The notes under the pieces: model-generated
The model's input: the letters and a program-made list of their open reading frames with translations, nothing else
Databases searched by the model: none
Told to the model about the DNA's origin: nothing
Shown here: piece after piece, positions 44,003 to 51,316 of the stretch
How the letters are laid out: the number at the start of each line of letters is the position of its first letter
How positions within the stretch are numbered: position 1 is the first letter of the stretch
NCBI GenBank assembly: GCA_964652125.1
Contig: CAZZAE010000003.1
Coordinates: 1 to 51,395 of the forward strand
DNA from: CAZFNQ01 sp964652125
GTDB lineage: Bacteria > Patescibacteriota > Saccharimonadia > Saccharimonadales > JANWIN01
DNA: 51,395 bases
Direction: 5' to 3'
Made by a program: the position numbers and the translations under genes

Positions 44003-44830
44003 ATGTATTCTGGTACAACACTTACAAAACTATCTGGGCGTTTTATTGGTGCTCACCAAAAGATTGATAGCGTTGCCCGACGTCATCTTGCAAAACTGAC
44101 CAATGAAAACGGTGTGAAAATATTTCCACCGATTAGAAAGATACTACAATTTGAAGGTAAAAACGGCCCTGATGGTATCAAGCGAAAAAGCCCAGCCAGA
44201 GATGAACCATGGCATTTTTATAGCCCGTTTAACGATGATGACTCACAGTTGTCCGAACTTATACGCGATCACTACAATCTACTAGTTGAACAGCTCAAAC
44301 AAGGTAATAAGGAGCGAACAGCATTTGAAGCTGCTTGGTTGGCGCACGCATTAGTAGATGGATTAACGCCAGCACATCACTATCCTTACGAAGAAGAGCT
44401 TTCAGACATTAGAGGTGGAACGGGCAATGAAGCTAGGCAAACAGTTAAAGAGAAAATAGTGCAACCTGGTGATACTAAACGAGAAAAGGTCAAGAATAAC
44501 TGGAAAATGTGGGGCCCAAAAGGTCTAATTTCAACTCACGGATTATTTGAAATCGGTATTGCATCTATTATTAAGCCCTTGTCATTTGGAGATGCTTTGC
44601 CGACAGATGAAGATTTGAAAAAGATTCAGGAGATTGGCGTTGTCGAATGGTTTAAGCGCACAGCCCGCGAAATAGCAGTTATGGATATGTACGAGCGCTA
44701 TTATCGCCGTGGCTGGTCAACACGGCTAACTTTAGATGTTCGACATAAACTAATGCCCTCCGTTGTTAAAACAGTTACGTTAGCTTGGTATGCAGCTTTA
44801 ATAGAGGCAGACTTAGTCAAAAAGTCATGA
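44003..44830 (+). CDS. Uncharacterised protein resembling zinc-dependent phospholipase/P1-nuclease-like helical hydrolases
   Basis: A 275-residue soluble protein without signal peptide. FEAAWLAHALVDGLTPAHHYPYEEE (about residues 109-133, quoted here as AWLAHALVDGLTPAHHYPY) has the His-x3-Asp-x5-His-His spacing of the metal-binding helices in phospholipase C/P1 nuclease-like folds. DEPWHFYSPFNDDD near residue 72 adds another histidine and acidic cluster. The family resemblance is structural inference, not a recognised match. No secretion signal is seen, whereas known family members are usually exported. It is linked to recG (5 nt) and rsmD (ATGA overlap), so it is a genuine operon member. Confidence 0.7.
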   Translation: MYSGTTLTKLSGRFIGAHQKIDSVARRHLAKLTNENGVKIFPPIRKILQFEGKNGPDGIKRKSPARDEPWHFYSPFNDDDSQLSELIRDHYNLLVEQLKQGNKERTAFEAAWLAHALVDGLTPAHHYPYEEELSDIRGGTGNEARQTVKEKIVQPGDTKREKVKNNWKMWGPKGLISTHGLFEIGIASIIKPLSFGDALPTDEDLKKIQEIGVVEWFKRTAREIAVMDMYERYYRRGWSTRLTLDVRHKLMPSVVKTVTLAWYAALIEADLVKKS

Positions 44831-45360
44831 GAGTTATTGCTGGTCAATTTGGTGGTCGTCAATTTGATGCCCCCAAAGGTCAACGGACTCACCCGATGAG
44901 TGAAAGAGTACGAGGCGGCTTGTTCGGTTCATTGGGGGATATAACTGGTTTGACTATACTCGATGCATTTGCCGGAAGTGGCGCTCTGAGCATTGAAGCA
45001 ATAAGCCGAGGGGCTAAAGAAGCAGTAGCCATAGATATTGATAGACAAGCTTTCGCAGCAATTACAAGTAATATAAAGAGTCTAAATTTAGACAAGCAAA
45101 TCAAAGCGATTCGGGCTAACGTAAGCGGCTGGTCGGATAATAATCCCAGTGTCCAATTTGATATTGTTTTTATAGCACCACCATACGATGATTTACAACC
45201 CAAGCTTCTAGTAAAGTTAATTAGACATGTCAAAACTGATGGAATATATGCTTTGGATTGGCCCGGTAAGACAGATTTACCAGATCTGGCTGAACTAGAC
45301 CTTATTAAAAGACAGGATTATGGTGACGCTCAAGTGGTGTTTTACCGAAAAATTCATTAA
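44827..45360 (+). CDS. rsmD: 16S rRNA (guanine-N2) methyltransferase RsmD-like
   Basis: A 177-residue RsmD-like protein. The start MRVIAGQFGGRQF is classical, as are THPMSERVRGGLF (near residue 21) and the SAM site LDAFAGSGALSIEA (near residues 45-58). RsmD methylates N2 of G966 in 16S rRNA helix 31. The catalytic (D/N)PP(Y/F) motif reads IAPPY at residues 116-120, so the acidic or amide residue is Ala117. The remaining layout is intact. The ATG at 44827 overlaps the previous stop (ATGA); an upstream in-frame start at 44785 is rejected because it lies inside the preceding gene and lacks family sequence. Confidence 0.88.
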   Translation: MRVIAGQFGGRQFDAPKGQRTHPMSERVRGGLFGSLGDITGLTILDAFAGSGALSIEAISRGAKEAVAIDIDRQAFAAITSNIKSLNLDKQIKAIRANVSGWSDNNPSVQFDIVFIAPPYDDLQPKLLVKLIRHVKTDGIYALDWPGKTDLPDLAELDLIKRQDYGDAQVVFYRKIH

Positions 45361-45373
45361 AATATCAGGCTAG

Positions 45374-45458
45374 GCCGAGGTGGCGAAATTGGTAGACGCA
45401 CTAGGTTTAGGACCTAGCGGAGAAATCCATGGAGGTTCAAGTCCTCTCCTCGGCACCA
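45374..45458 (+). tRNA. tRNA-Leu (anticodon UAG)
   Basis: An 85-nt class II tRNA. The acceptor stem GCCGAGG (45374-45380) pairs with CCTCGGC (45448-45454), followed by A and an encoded CCA (45456-45458). The anticodon stem CTAGG/CCTAG encloses the loop TTTAGGA with anticodon TAG, reading CUA codons. A long variable arm (about GGAGAAATCC) and the TTCAAGT T-loop are present. It follows rsmD by 13 nt. Confidence 0.96.
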
Positions 45459-45488
45459 AATTTTAGACAGATCACAATTATTTGAAGA

Positions 45489-46253
45489 TTAGCTTAATTT
45501 TTTTAGTTCTTCGTAACGAAGGGCCGGAGCTACAGAATAGGCAGAACCTAAAAAGAACGAGATTAGCGGCCCAAGTATTGGTACGATGCCGGTCAGACTT
45601 AACAAGATTGCAACTCCTAGCACTGAAAAAATTGCTCCTGGATGTCCCTTACTAATCTTGGCACTGTATTCCATGGCACTAAACACAGGTAAATCTTTAT
45701 CGATCATGGCATATGGTGCTAAGAAATAGTGACTAAGCACAAATAAAGCTGCTGCAAGTACTAATGCACCTCCCACAATCATTCCAAAGGCATTTCGCAC
45801 CAGCAAGACAATTATTAACCCAAGCAAAGAAGTGCCGATAATATACATACCAATTACAAGAAATAGCCCAAATAATCGAAGCCAGTACTTTTTACCCAGA
45901 GTCCAAAGGTGTTCAAATGTTGGCGTTCTACCAGTTGAACTTTCCACTTCCAAGCCTGTTAACATTGCTTGAAGAATCAAAGCTGCAACTGTAACTAAAA
46001 CTGTAAGGATTAATCCGAGGCTAACGATACTAACGATTGAATAAGCCGGCATGGTGCCACTGAAGAAATCGGTATGTACCCAGCGATTAGTCGGGGCATT
46101 TGCTTGGTAACGAATAGTTGATACCACGGATCCGATAAAGGGTAAAAATAGAAGCACCGCAAAAGTCTTTATATTACGCATAACAATGTCGTAGCTCTTA
46201 CCAAACAAATCAAATGCGCTGGTTATATGATGATAGCCACGTTTTGCATTCAT
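45489..46253 (-). CDS. Polytopic membrane protein of unknown function
   Basis: A 254-residue protein with about five to six transmembrane helices (near residues 28-48, 70-98, 120-148, 150-180 and 205-240). A short amphipathic N-terminus (MNAKRGYHHITSAFDLFGKSYDIV) resembles uncharacterised glycerophosphodiesterase-type or DUF4013-like membrane proteins; the match is only in general layout. AGGAG lies 6 nt before the ATG at 46253, which is why this start is chosen over the longer open frame to 46364 that would cross the hisS promoter. It is divergent from hisS. Confidence 0.75.
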   Translation of the reverse strand: MNAKRGYHHITSAFDLFGKSYDIVMRNIKTFAVLLFLPFIGSVVSTIRYQANAPTNRWVHTDFFSGTMPAYSIVSIVSLGLILTVLVTVAALILQAMLTGLEVESSTGRTPTFEHLWTLGKKYWLRLFGLFLVIGMYIIGTSLLGLIIVLLVRNAFGMIVGGALVLAAALFVLSHYFLAPYAMIDKDLPVFSAMEYSAKISKGHPGAIFSVLGVAILLSLTGIVPILGPLISFFLGSAYSVAPALRYEELKKLS

Positions 46254-46346
46254 AGGATCTCCTAATTTACAGCTTGTATTATCTTGCATTGCCGTTAAAT
46301 ACACAACTTTATTTGTAGACAGTTCGCAAGTATTAACGCTGTTGTT

Positions 46347-46352
46347 TATAAT
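46347..46352 (+). promoter_or_regulatory. -10 element of hisS
   Basis: TATAAT ends 11 nt before the ATG at 46364, giving a leader of only a few nucleotides. It overlaps the GAGTGCTAA half-repeat at 46354-46362, which lacks its CIRCE partner. Confidence 0.45.
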
Positions 46353-46363
46353 GAGTGCTAACA

Positions 46364-47668
46364 ATGTCGCTATCTACCCAACCATATAAAGGCACTAGGG
46401 ATTTCTACCCCGAGGACTATAGGCGACAGCAATGGATGTTTGGTGTGGCTGAAAACGTTCTTGAGCGCTTTGGTTATGAGCGCTATGATGCTCCGCTTTT
46501 AGAATCTTTTGAACTGTATGTCGCGAAAACTGGTGAGGAAATTGTTAATGAACAGACTTACGCGTTCGAAGACCGCGGTGGCCGAAAGGTGACGATTAGA
46601 CCAGAAATGACACCATCAGTCAGTCGTATGGTGGCCGCTAAACGTCAGGAACTCGGCTATCCCCTGCGTTGGTATAGTATTCCCAATCTATGGCGCTATG
46701 AACGACCGCAGCGTGGACGATTACGGGAGCACTGGCAGCTTAATGCGGATTTATTTGGTATCGGAGGCTTAGAAGCCGAGCACGAGATTATTCAAGTTGC
46801 AGATGGCATTATGCAAGCATACGGCGCAAAACGCAGCCAATACGTAATAAAACTTAACAGTCGTAAGCTAGTTGATAGTTTTATGTCTGAGTATTTGGGG
46901 CTTAGTAGTGTCCAGAGTCAAACTATGGCTAAGCTCATTGACCGTATGCACAAAATTCCTCATGCCGAGTTTGCTGCCGCCAGTGAAGCTATTTTAACTC
47001 CAACCCAACGCGAACAAGGCACTGCTGAACAGCTATTAGATGCGTTGTCGGTTAAAGATTTAAATGAGTTGCCAGAAGAAGTTTATAAACATGGCTCTGT
47101 TGGTGAGTTAAAGCAGTTAATAAATATGCTTCACGATAGCGGTATTAAAAATATTGAGTTTGATTTTACTCTCATGCGTGGCTTTGATTATTACACCGAT
47201 ATAGTATTTGAAATATTCGATACTGATCCCGATAATAACCGATCAATGTTTGGGGGCGGTCGCTACGATGGGTTAATTGAATTATTTGGCGTAGAACCGG
47301 TACCTACAATTGGATTTGGTATGGGCGATGTCACATTAGCTAATTTCTTACAATCACATCAACTATTGCCAAAACTCAAGCCTCAAACCGATGCTTATGT
47401 TGTTCTCATTGGTGATGTCTATCAAAGTGCTCAAAAGACAATTGCGGCTCTACGTGAAATGGGGTTAAATCTATCCGTTGATATGAGCGGACGTAAACCA
47501 GCAAATCAAATAAAGAATGCTGTTAAAAAAGGTCTTCATTATGCTATATTTATAGGTGAAAAGGATCTGTCTGACGAACAATTCAACTTAAAGAATTTAG
47601 ACACAGGCACTGAAGAAAAACACGGCCTACAGCGTATTGTCAGCATTATAAAAGATTATCGAAAATGA
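46364..47668 (+). CDS. hisS: Histidyl-tRNA synthetase
   Basis: A 434-residue class II synthetase charging tRNA(His). PYKGTRDFYPED at residues 7-18 and the motif 1 region are followed by motif 2 (IPNLWRYERPQRGRLREHWQLNAD, near 105-128). The histidine A-loop/motif 3 pair follows, LMRGFDYYTDIVFEI near 270 and GGGRYDGLIELFG near 300. A C-terminal anticodon-binding domain (about 345-434) completes it. The start at 46364 is chosen because TATAAT precedes it at the right distance and the family begins here; a GTG at 46355 is only 2 nt past the -10. Its TGA stop overlaps the next gene (ATGA). Confidence 0.95.
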   Translation: MSLSTQPYKGTRDFYPEDYRRQQWMFGVAENVLERFGYERYDAPLLESFELYVAKTGEEIVNEQTYAFEDRGGRKVTIRPEMTPSVSRMVAAKRQELGYPLRWYSIPNLWRYERPQRGRLREHWQLNADLFGIGGLEAEHEIIQVADGIMQAYGAKRSQYVIKLNSRKLVDSFMSEYLGLSSVQSQTMAKLIDRMHKIPHAEFAAASEAILTPTQREQGTAEQLLDALSVKDLNELPEEVYKHGSVGELKQLINMLHDSGIKNIEFDFTLMRGFDYYTDIVFEIFDTDPDNNRSMFGGGRYDGLIELFGVEPVPTIGFGMGDVTLANFLQSHQLLPKLKPQTDAYVVLIGDVYQSAQKTIAALREMGLNLSVDMSGRKPANQIKNAVKKGLHYAIFIGEKDLSDEQFNLKNLDTGTEEKHGLQRIVSIIKDYRK

Positions 47669-48114
47669 CAGCTACAAATCATGTTTTAACCGGGGTTTTA
47701 ATAGTCTCGGTTGTGCACAATCCAGCTTTAGCACTTCTACTAGCGCTGTTGTCTCACTTTGTACTTGATGCTCTACCTCATTACGGCGATCCATTAATGG
47801 GTCTCAGTAGCTTTAAATTCAAGCTAGTTTTAGGGTCAGATGTCTACTTGGCATCAATGATCTTGTTATTGTTGCTGATCCTACATCCAGCTCATATGTG
47901 GCTGCTTATTTTTGGTGGTATTTTGGCGGCTAGTGCTGATCTTATGTGGATACCAGATTTTACAGCTTCCCTAAGAGGTTTGGCAGCCCCAGTTTATGGA
48001 CCAATTCGACGCTTTCATTCCAAAATACAATGGTACCAGCAACCAAATGGTGCCTATATTGAGGCAGTTTGGTTTGTAGCAGTATTTATTCTTGCCTTTG
48101 GCTTCACAATTTAG
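47665..48114 (+). CDS. YdjM/DUF457-like membrane protein (putative metal-dependent hydrolase)
   Basis: A 149-residue membrane protein with three to four hydrophobic helices (about residues 8-32, 50-75, 80-98 and 128-148). NHVLTGVLIV near the start and SHFVLDALPHYGD near residue 31 fit the histidine/aspartate pattern of the YdjM-type inner-membrane hydrolase-like family. A later RRFHSKIQW is also usual. Function in this family is poorly known. The start overlaps the hisS stop by 4 nt, so translational coupling is likely, though the functional link to HisRS is obscure. Confidence 0.7.
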   Translation: MTATNHVLTGVLIVSVVHNPALALLLALLSHFVLDALPHYGDPLMGLSSFKFKLVLGSDVYLASMILLLLLILHPAHMWLLIFGGILAASADLMWIPDFTASLRGLAAPVYGPIRRFHSKIQWYQQPNGAYIEAVWFVAVFILAFGFTI

Positions 48115-48137
48115 CAGTAGTAAAATATCGCTACATC

Positions 48138-48146
48138 TGTTATAGT
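48138..48146 (+). promoter_or_regulatory. Extended -10 promoter of tig
   Basis: TGTTATAGT (48138-48146) ends 8 nt before the tig ATG with no Shine-Dalgarno, predicting a leaderless transcript. Confidence 0.55.
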
Positions 48147-48154
48147 GTGACTTC

Positions 48155-49438
48155 ATGCGAGTTAAACTGACCACACTTTCAGATAATAAATTCAAACTAT
48201 TAATTACTGCTGACCAAGATTTAATTGACAATACTAAAACCAAAGTACTCAGGCATATGGCAGCTAAACACGTAAAATTGCCCGGATTTAGGGCTGGCAA
48301 AGCACCACTTAATTTAGTCGAGAAACACTCCGATCCAACACAATTACAACAGGAATTTTTAGATGAGGCAGTCAATCGTTTATATGCTCAAGCCATTAAA
48401 GCTGAGAATTTAAGGCCGATAGCCAATCCAAAGGTAAGTCTGAAGAAATTTGTTCCTTTTACCGAATTTGAATTTGAAGCTGAAGTTGAAGCTATAGGAA
48501 ACATTAAACTGGCAAATTATAAGAATATTAAAATGCCACGCACCAAAGTAACTATTGTCGATAAAGACGTAACCGAAGTGTTATCTGGTTTACGCCAACG
48601 TTTAGCTGAGCGGAAAGTCGTCGAACGTCCAGCAAAAAACGGTGACGAAGTAATTATCGACTTTACTGGTAAGGATTCTCAGGGGAAAAGAATTGCAGGC
48701 GCCGATGGCAAGGAACAACCCATTATTATTGGCAGTAATACCTTTATTCCTGGCTTTGAAACCAATCTAATTGGACTAAAAGCCGATCAGGAAAAAACAT
48801 TTAGCCTAACTTTCCCAAAAGACTACACAGTCAATGCTCTGCAATCTAAAAAAGTTAGCTTTAACGTCGTAATTAAGAAAATAAACGAGATAATTGAGCC
48901 CAAATTAGATGATAGTTTTGCTGCTAAGGCCGGTCCATTCAAAACTTTAGCCGAGTTAAAAGCTGACATAAAAAAACAAATCGGCATCGAGCGTCAAGAA
49001 CAAGCAGATAGAGAATATGAAAACCAGTTAGTCTCTAAAATTGCCAAAGCCTCTGAAGTGTCTGTGCCAGGTGTATTAGTAGATGAGCAAGTGGATCGTA
49101 ATGAACAAGCGGAGAGACAAAACTTGGTCTACCGAGGCCAAACGTGGCAAGAACACTTGGAGGATGAGGGTGTAACTGAAGCCCAGCATCGTGAACGTAA
49201 TCGACCGGACGCTGAAGCAAGTGTTAAAGCCGGCCTGGTACTGAGTGAAATTGCTCAACAAGAAGGACTAGTTGTGACACCAGAGGAATTCGAGATACGT
49301 CTCCAAATTCTGAAAGGTCAATATACCGATAAAGCTATGCAAACTGAACTTGATAAACCAGAAAACCGCAGAGATATTGAAAATAGACTTTTAACAGAAA
49401 AGACTTTAGCCAAGCTAGTCCAGTATTCACAAAAGTGA
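48155..49438 (+). CDS. tig: Trigger factor (ribosome-associated chaperone)
   Basis: A 427-residue trigger factor of near-normal length. The N-terminal ribosome-binding domain includes VKLPGFRAGKAPLNLV near residue 40, the signature GFRxGKxP loop that docks at L23. The FKBP-type domain (about 150-245) has GDEVIIDFTGKD and TFIPGFETNLIGLKADQEK. The helical substrate-cradling C-domain follows. It folds nascent chains at the exit tunnel. Clp protease components elsewhere in the window complete a quality-control set. The stop is TGA. Confidence 0.95.
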   Translation: MRVKLTTLSDNKFKLLITADQDLIDNTKTKVLRHMAAKHVKLPGFRAGKAPLNLVEKHSDPTQLQQEFLDEAVNRLYAQAIKAENLRPIANPKVSLKKFVPFTEFEFEAEVEAIGNIKLANYKNIKMPRTKVTIVDKDVTEVLSGLRQRLAERKVVERPAKNGDEVIIDFTGKDSQGKRIAGADGKEQPIIIGSNTFIPGFETNLIGLKADQEKTFSLTFPKDYTVNALQSKKVSFNVVIKKINEIIEPKLDDSFAAKAGPFKTLAELKADIKKQIGIERQEQADREYENQLVSKIAKASEVSVPGVLVDEQVDRNEQAERQNLVYRGQTWQEHLEDEGVTEAQHRERNRPDAEASVKAGLVLSEIAQQEGLVVTPEEFEIRLQILKGQYTDKAMQTELDKPENRRDIENRLLTEKTLAKLVQYSQK

Positions 49439-49458
49439 TTGCAGAATTTTGACATAAG

Positions 49459-49467
49459 TGTTATAAT
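49459..49467 (+). promoter_or_regulatory. Extended -10 promoter of the small membrane protein gene
   Basis: TGTTATAAT (49459-49467) is a consensus extended -10 ending 6 nt before the ATG at 49474. The TTGACA at 49449-49454 is too close (7 nt) to be its -35. Confidence 0.55.
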
Positions 49468-49473
49468 ACAAGT

Positions 49474-49794
49474 ATGAGTGATTTTGAGAAAGATATCAAC
49501 CGGGATAATAATCCAGATTTTAGCCGAGCAACTACATCCCGTCGTAACAGGGCTGCTGGTTTGGTGGTTGGTGAGACTGCAGTTTTAGTTGGTTCTGGTG
49601 AAGCTTTTATTTCTGGGCATGAAATTGTTGCCGGAGTTATCTTTACACTAGGACATTTGGCAACCTACTATCTCGGACGACGTGCTGATCAGCAATTCGA
49701 TGGTGATATCCGTGCAGCTGAAGCAACAGAAGCTGAACGAATTTCACAACTGCGTTCACTTGGCGTTGGCACATCTCAATCTGATAGAGAATAA
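49474..49794 (+). CDS. Small membrane protein between tig and clpP
   Basis: A 106-residue protein with charged ends and a hydrophobic hairpin (about residues 27-48 and 53-68, AAGLVVGETAVLVGSGEAF ... VAGVIFTLGHLATYYLG). The N-terminal 25 residues are acidic then basic (DRDNNPDFSRATTSRRNR type composition). I recognise no family. A consensus extended -10 immediately upstream supports it as a real gene with a leaderless mRNA. Its stop is 4 nt from the CIRCE element of clpP, so it is not part of the clpP transcript. Confidence 0.6.
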   Translation: MSDFEKDINRDNNPDFSRATTSRRNRAAGLVVGETAVLVGSGEAFISGHEIVAGVIFTLGHLATYYLGRRADQQFDGDIRAAEATEAERISQLRSLGVGTSQSDRE

Positions 49795-49798
49795 GAAA

Positions 49799-49837
49799 TT
49801 AGCACTCTTGACTCGTGAGTGCCAATTGATGTATTCT
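49799..49837 (+). promoter_or_regulatory. CIRCE operator and promoter of clpP
   Basis: TTAGCACTC (49799-49807), a 9-nt spacer, and GAGTGCCAA (49817-49825) match CIRCE with one mismatch in the right arm. The -35 TTGACT (49808-49813) sits in the centre and the -10 TATTCT (49832-49837) follows after 18 nt, the same geometry as at clpC. The -10 ends 7 nt before the clpP ATG. Confidence 0.87.
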
Positions 49838-49844
49838 GTGTATT

Positions 49845-50462
49845 ATGAAAAACAATCCTAAATCGCAGATACTTATTCCAACAGTTATAGAAAATGAGGG
49901 CCGCATAGAGCGAGCTTATGACATTTATAGCCGCTTATTAAAAGATCGCATTATATTTGTTAGTGATGACGTCAATTCACATACCGCTAATTTAATTGTT
50001 GCCCAGCTTTTATTCCTAGATAACGACAATTCAGATAAAGATATCTATCTGTATATTAATAGCCCTGGTGGTAGTGTTTATGACGCACTGGCTATTTACG
50101 ACACAATGCAATACGTTAAAAGTGATGTCCAGACAGTCGGAATCGGCGTCCAAGCTAGTGCAGCGGCTTTCTTGTTAAGCAGTGGCGCTAAGGGTAAACG
50201 CTTTTTGCTGCCTCATGCTACGGTGATGATTCATCAACCAAGTAGTGGTACACGTGGTAAGGTGACTGATCAAGAAATTGATCTGAAAGAAGCCTTACGG
50301 GTTAAGAAGATGATGGAACAAATTATGGCAAGTAACACTGGACAAAAACTTGATAAAATTCATACAGATATGGAAAGAGATTTCTGGATGACAGCCGAAG
50401 AAGCTAAAAAATACGGTGTCGTAGACGAAGTCATAACATCCCCTCCCAAAGCTAAAAAATAA
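49845..50462 (+). CDS. clpP: ATP-dependent Clp protease proteolytic subunit
   Basis: A 205-residue ClpP. The catalytic triad is visible: Ser105 in GVQASAAAF, His130 in MIHQPSSG, and Asp179 in [23 protein letters not shown] near residue 71 forms the oxyanion-loop region. Fourteen subunits form the degradation chamber, fed by ClpC encoded at 31605. The two genes are 16 kb apart but share a CIRCE promoter of identical layout, suggesting joint heat-shock control by HrcA. The -10 lies 7 nt from the ATG, so the derepressed mRNA should be leaderless. A hairpin follows the stop. Confidence 0.97.
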   Translation: MKNNPKSQILIPTVIENEGRIERAYDIYSRLLKDRIIFVSDDVNSHTANLIVAQLLFLDNDNSDKDIYLYINSPGGSVYDALAIYDTMQYVKSDVQTVGIGVQASAAAFLLSSGAKGKRFLLPHATVMIHQPSSGTRGKVTDQEIDLKEALRVKKMMEQIMASNTGQKLDKIHTDMERDFWMTAEEAKKYGVVDEVITSPPKAKK

Positions 50463-50491
50463 AGCCCATGGTTAATCGAAACCGTGGCTTT
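50461..50491 (+). terminator. Hairpin terminator-like structure after clpP
   Basis: AAAGCC-(C)-ATGGTT (50461-50473) pairs with AACCGTGGCTTT (50480-50491) to form about 12 bp with one bulge and a G-T pair. Only a weak T-rich tail (TTTATAAT) follows. It may still serve as terminator, and it borders the next promoter. Confidence 0.5.
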
Positions 50492-50498
50492 ATAATAG

Positions 50499-50507
50499 TG
50501 CTATAAA
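50499..50507 (+). promoter_or_regulatory. Extended -10 promoter of the 249-residue protein gene
   Basis: TGCTATAAA (50499-50507) lies 18 nt before the ATG at 50526. AAGGGC in between provides a ribosome binding site, so this transcript has a short leader. Confidence 0.45.
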
Positions 50508-50525
50508 GTTAATAAGGGCACTAAT

Positions 50526-51275
50526 ATGATAAATACTGATTTTAACGTTGACGGTCTGAAGGTTTGGATTGGCAATCCTGAAGCTGTCCATAAAACAGGC
50601 TGGGAGGAGATGCAAGGCATTGCTCATTCGTCCGTAACAGCCGATTTTCCCGATAGGTCCACCGAAGAGATAGATTATCTTCTGCACACAAATAACGTCG
50701 AACGCTTTTCTGCTGGTCGGATCGATCCAGATATCGAAGTCCAAGAAGGTAGAATGCACCGCAATCAAAGTTTTGAGAATATAAAAGTAGTTATAGTTGC
50801 CGAAAGTGCTGGCCCTAAAGCCGTAAAAGCCTACGGGATCATTTCGGATAACACTTCAAATAAGGATAGAGAACCAAAAATAGTCAGAGATATGAAAATG
50901 CGTACACCTCCAGGGTGGTCTGTACCACTTTTTGGCAACAGGAAACATGGGGCAGTTCGTGAAATAATGGTGCCCGAAGAAGAGCGCGAACGCGGTCTCG
51001 GCTGGGTTGTATTATATTTTTTGAGTATTACCAGAAATCCCAAACAGCCAGAGAAAGTTTATGAGTTCAATCCTTCTCTAGAATTAACTGAAGACTACAT
51101 TAATTTAGGTTTATCTAATATAACTTCAGAACGTAGACAAGTCTTCGGACCTGGTTCTGAAGAAGTAAAGCTGGTTGCATTTGGTGCTAAACGAGCGGCT
51201 ACGGTTTCGGACAGAATTATTGCATTGGGTCCAACTGCCAAGAGTGCGATAGACAAAGCCAAGGCCAGCAGATAA
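50526..51275 (+). CDS. Uncharacterised protein, possibly GNAT-like
   Basis: A 249-residue soluble protein. The middle segment has the strand order of a GNAT acetyltransferase: KVVIVAESAGPKAVKAYGII near residue 87, REIMVPEEERERGLGWVVLYFL near residue 143 (resembling the acetyl-CoA motif A, written V-x-P-x-x-R-x-x-G-x-G), and LTEDYINLGLSNI near 197. The motif has GLGW rather than GxGxG/A, so the call is weak. The C-terminal 40 residues are a basic helical tail. AAGGGC upstream of the ATG supports the start. Nothing in the context names a substrate. Confidence 0.6.
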   Translation: MINTDFNVDGLKVWIGNPEAVHKTGWEEMQGIAHSSVTADFPDRSTEEIDYLLHTNNVERFSAGRIDPDIEVQEGRMHRNQSFENIKVVIVAESAGPKAVKAYGIISDNTSNKDREPKIVRDMKMRTPPGWSVPLFGNRKHGAVREIMVPEEERERGLGWVVLYFLSITRNPKQPEKVYEFNPSLELTEDYINLGLSNITSERRQVFGPGSEEVKLVAFGAKRAATVSDRIIALGPTAKSAIDKAKASR

Positions 51276-51287
51276 GCAATTAACGTC

Positions 51288-51316
51288 TTGACGTCATAAT
51301 CTAAATCCTGTAAACT
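51288..51316 (+). promoter_or_regulatory. Strong sigma-70-type promoter at the window edge
   Basis: TTGACG (51288-51293) and TAAACT (51311-51316) are spaced 17 nt apart. The product starts near 51323 and runs past the window end. TAAGGG (51333-51338) plus CAGT can pair with ACTG and CCCTTA (51376-51381), suggesting a structured leader or RNA gene. No coding frame begins before 51395. Confidence 0.5.

Noticed and set aside
46354..46362. GAGTGCTAA, an exact CIRCE right arm, directly at the hisS start
   Set aside because: No TTAGCACTC-like left arm lies 9 nt upstream (the bases there do not match), so it is a chance half-site.
49449..49454. Perfect TTGACA before the 49474 ORF
   Set aside because: The spacing to TATAAT is only 7 nt, so it cannot be the matching -35; the extended -10 alone explains the promoter.
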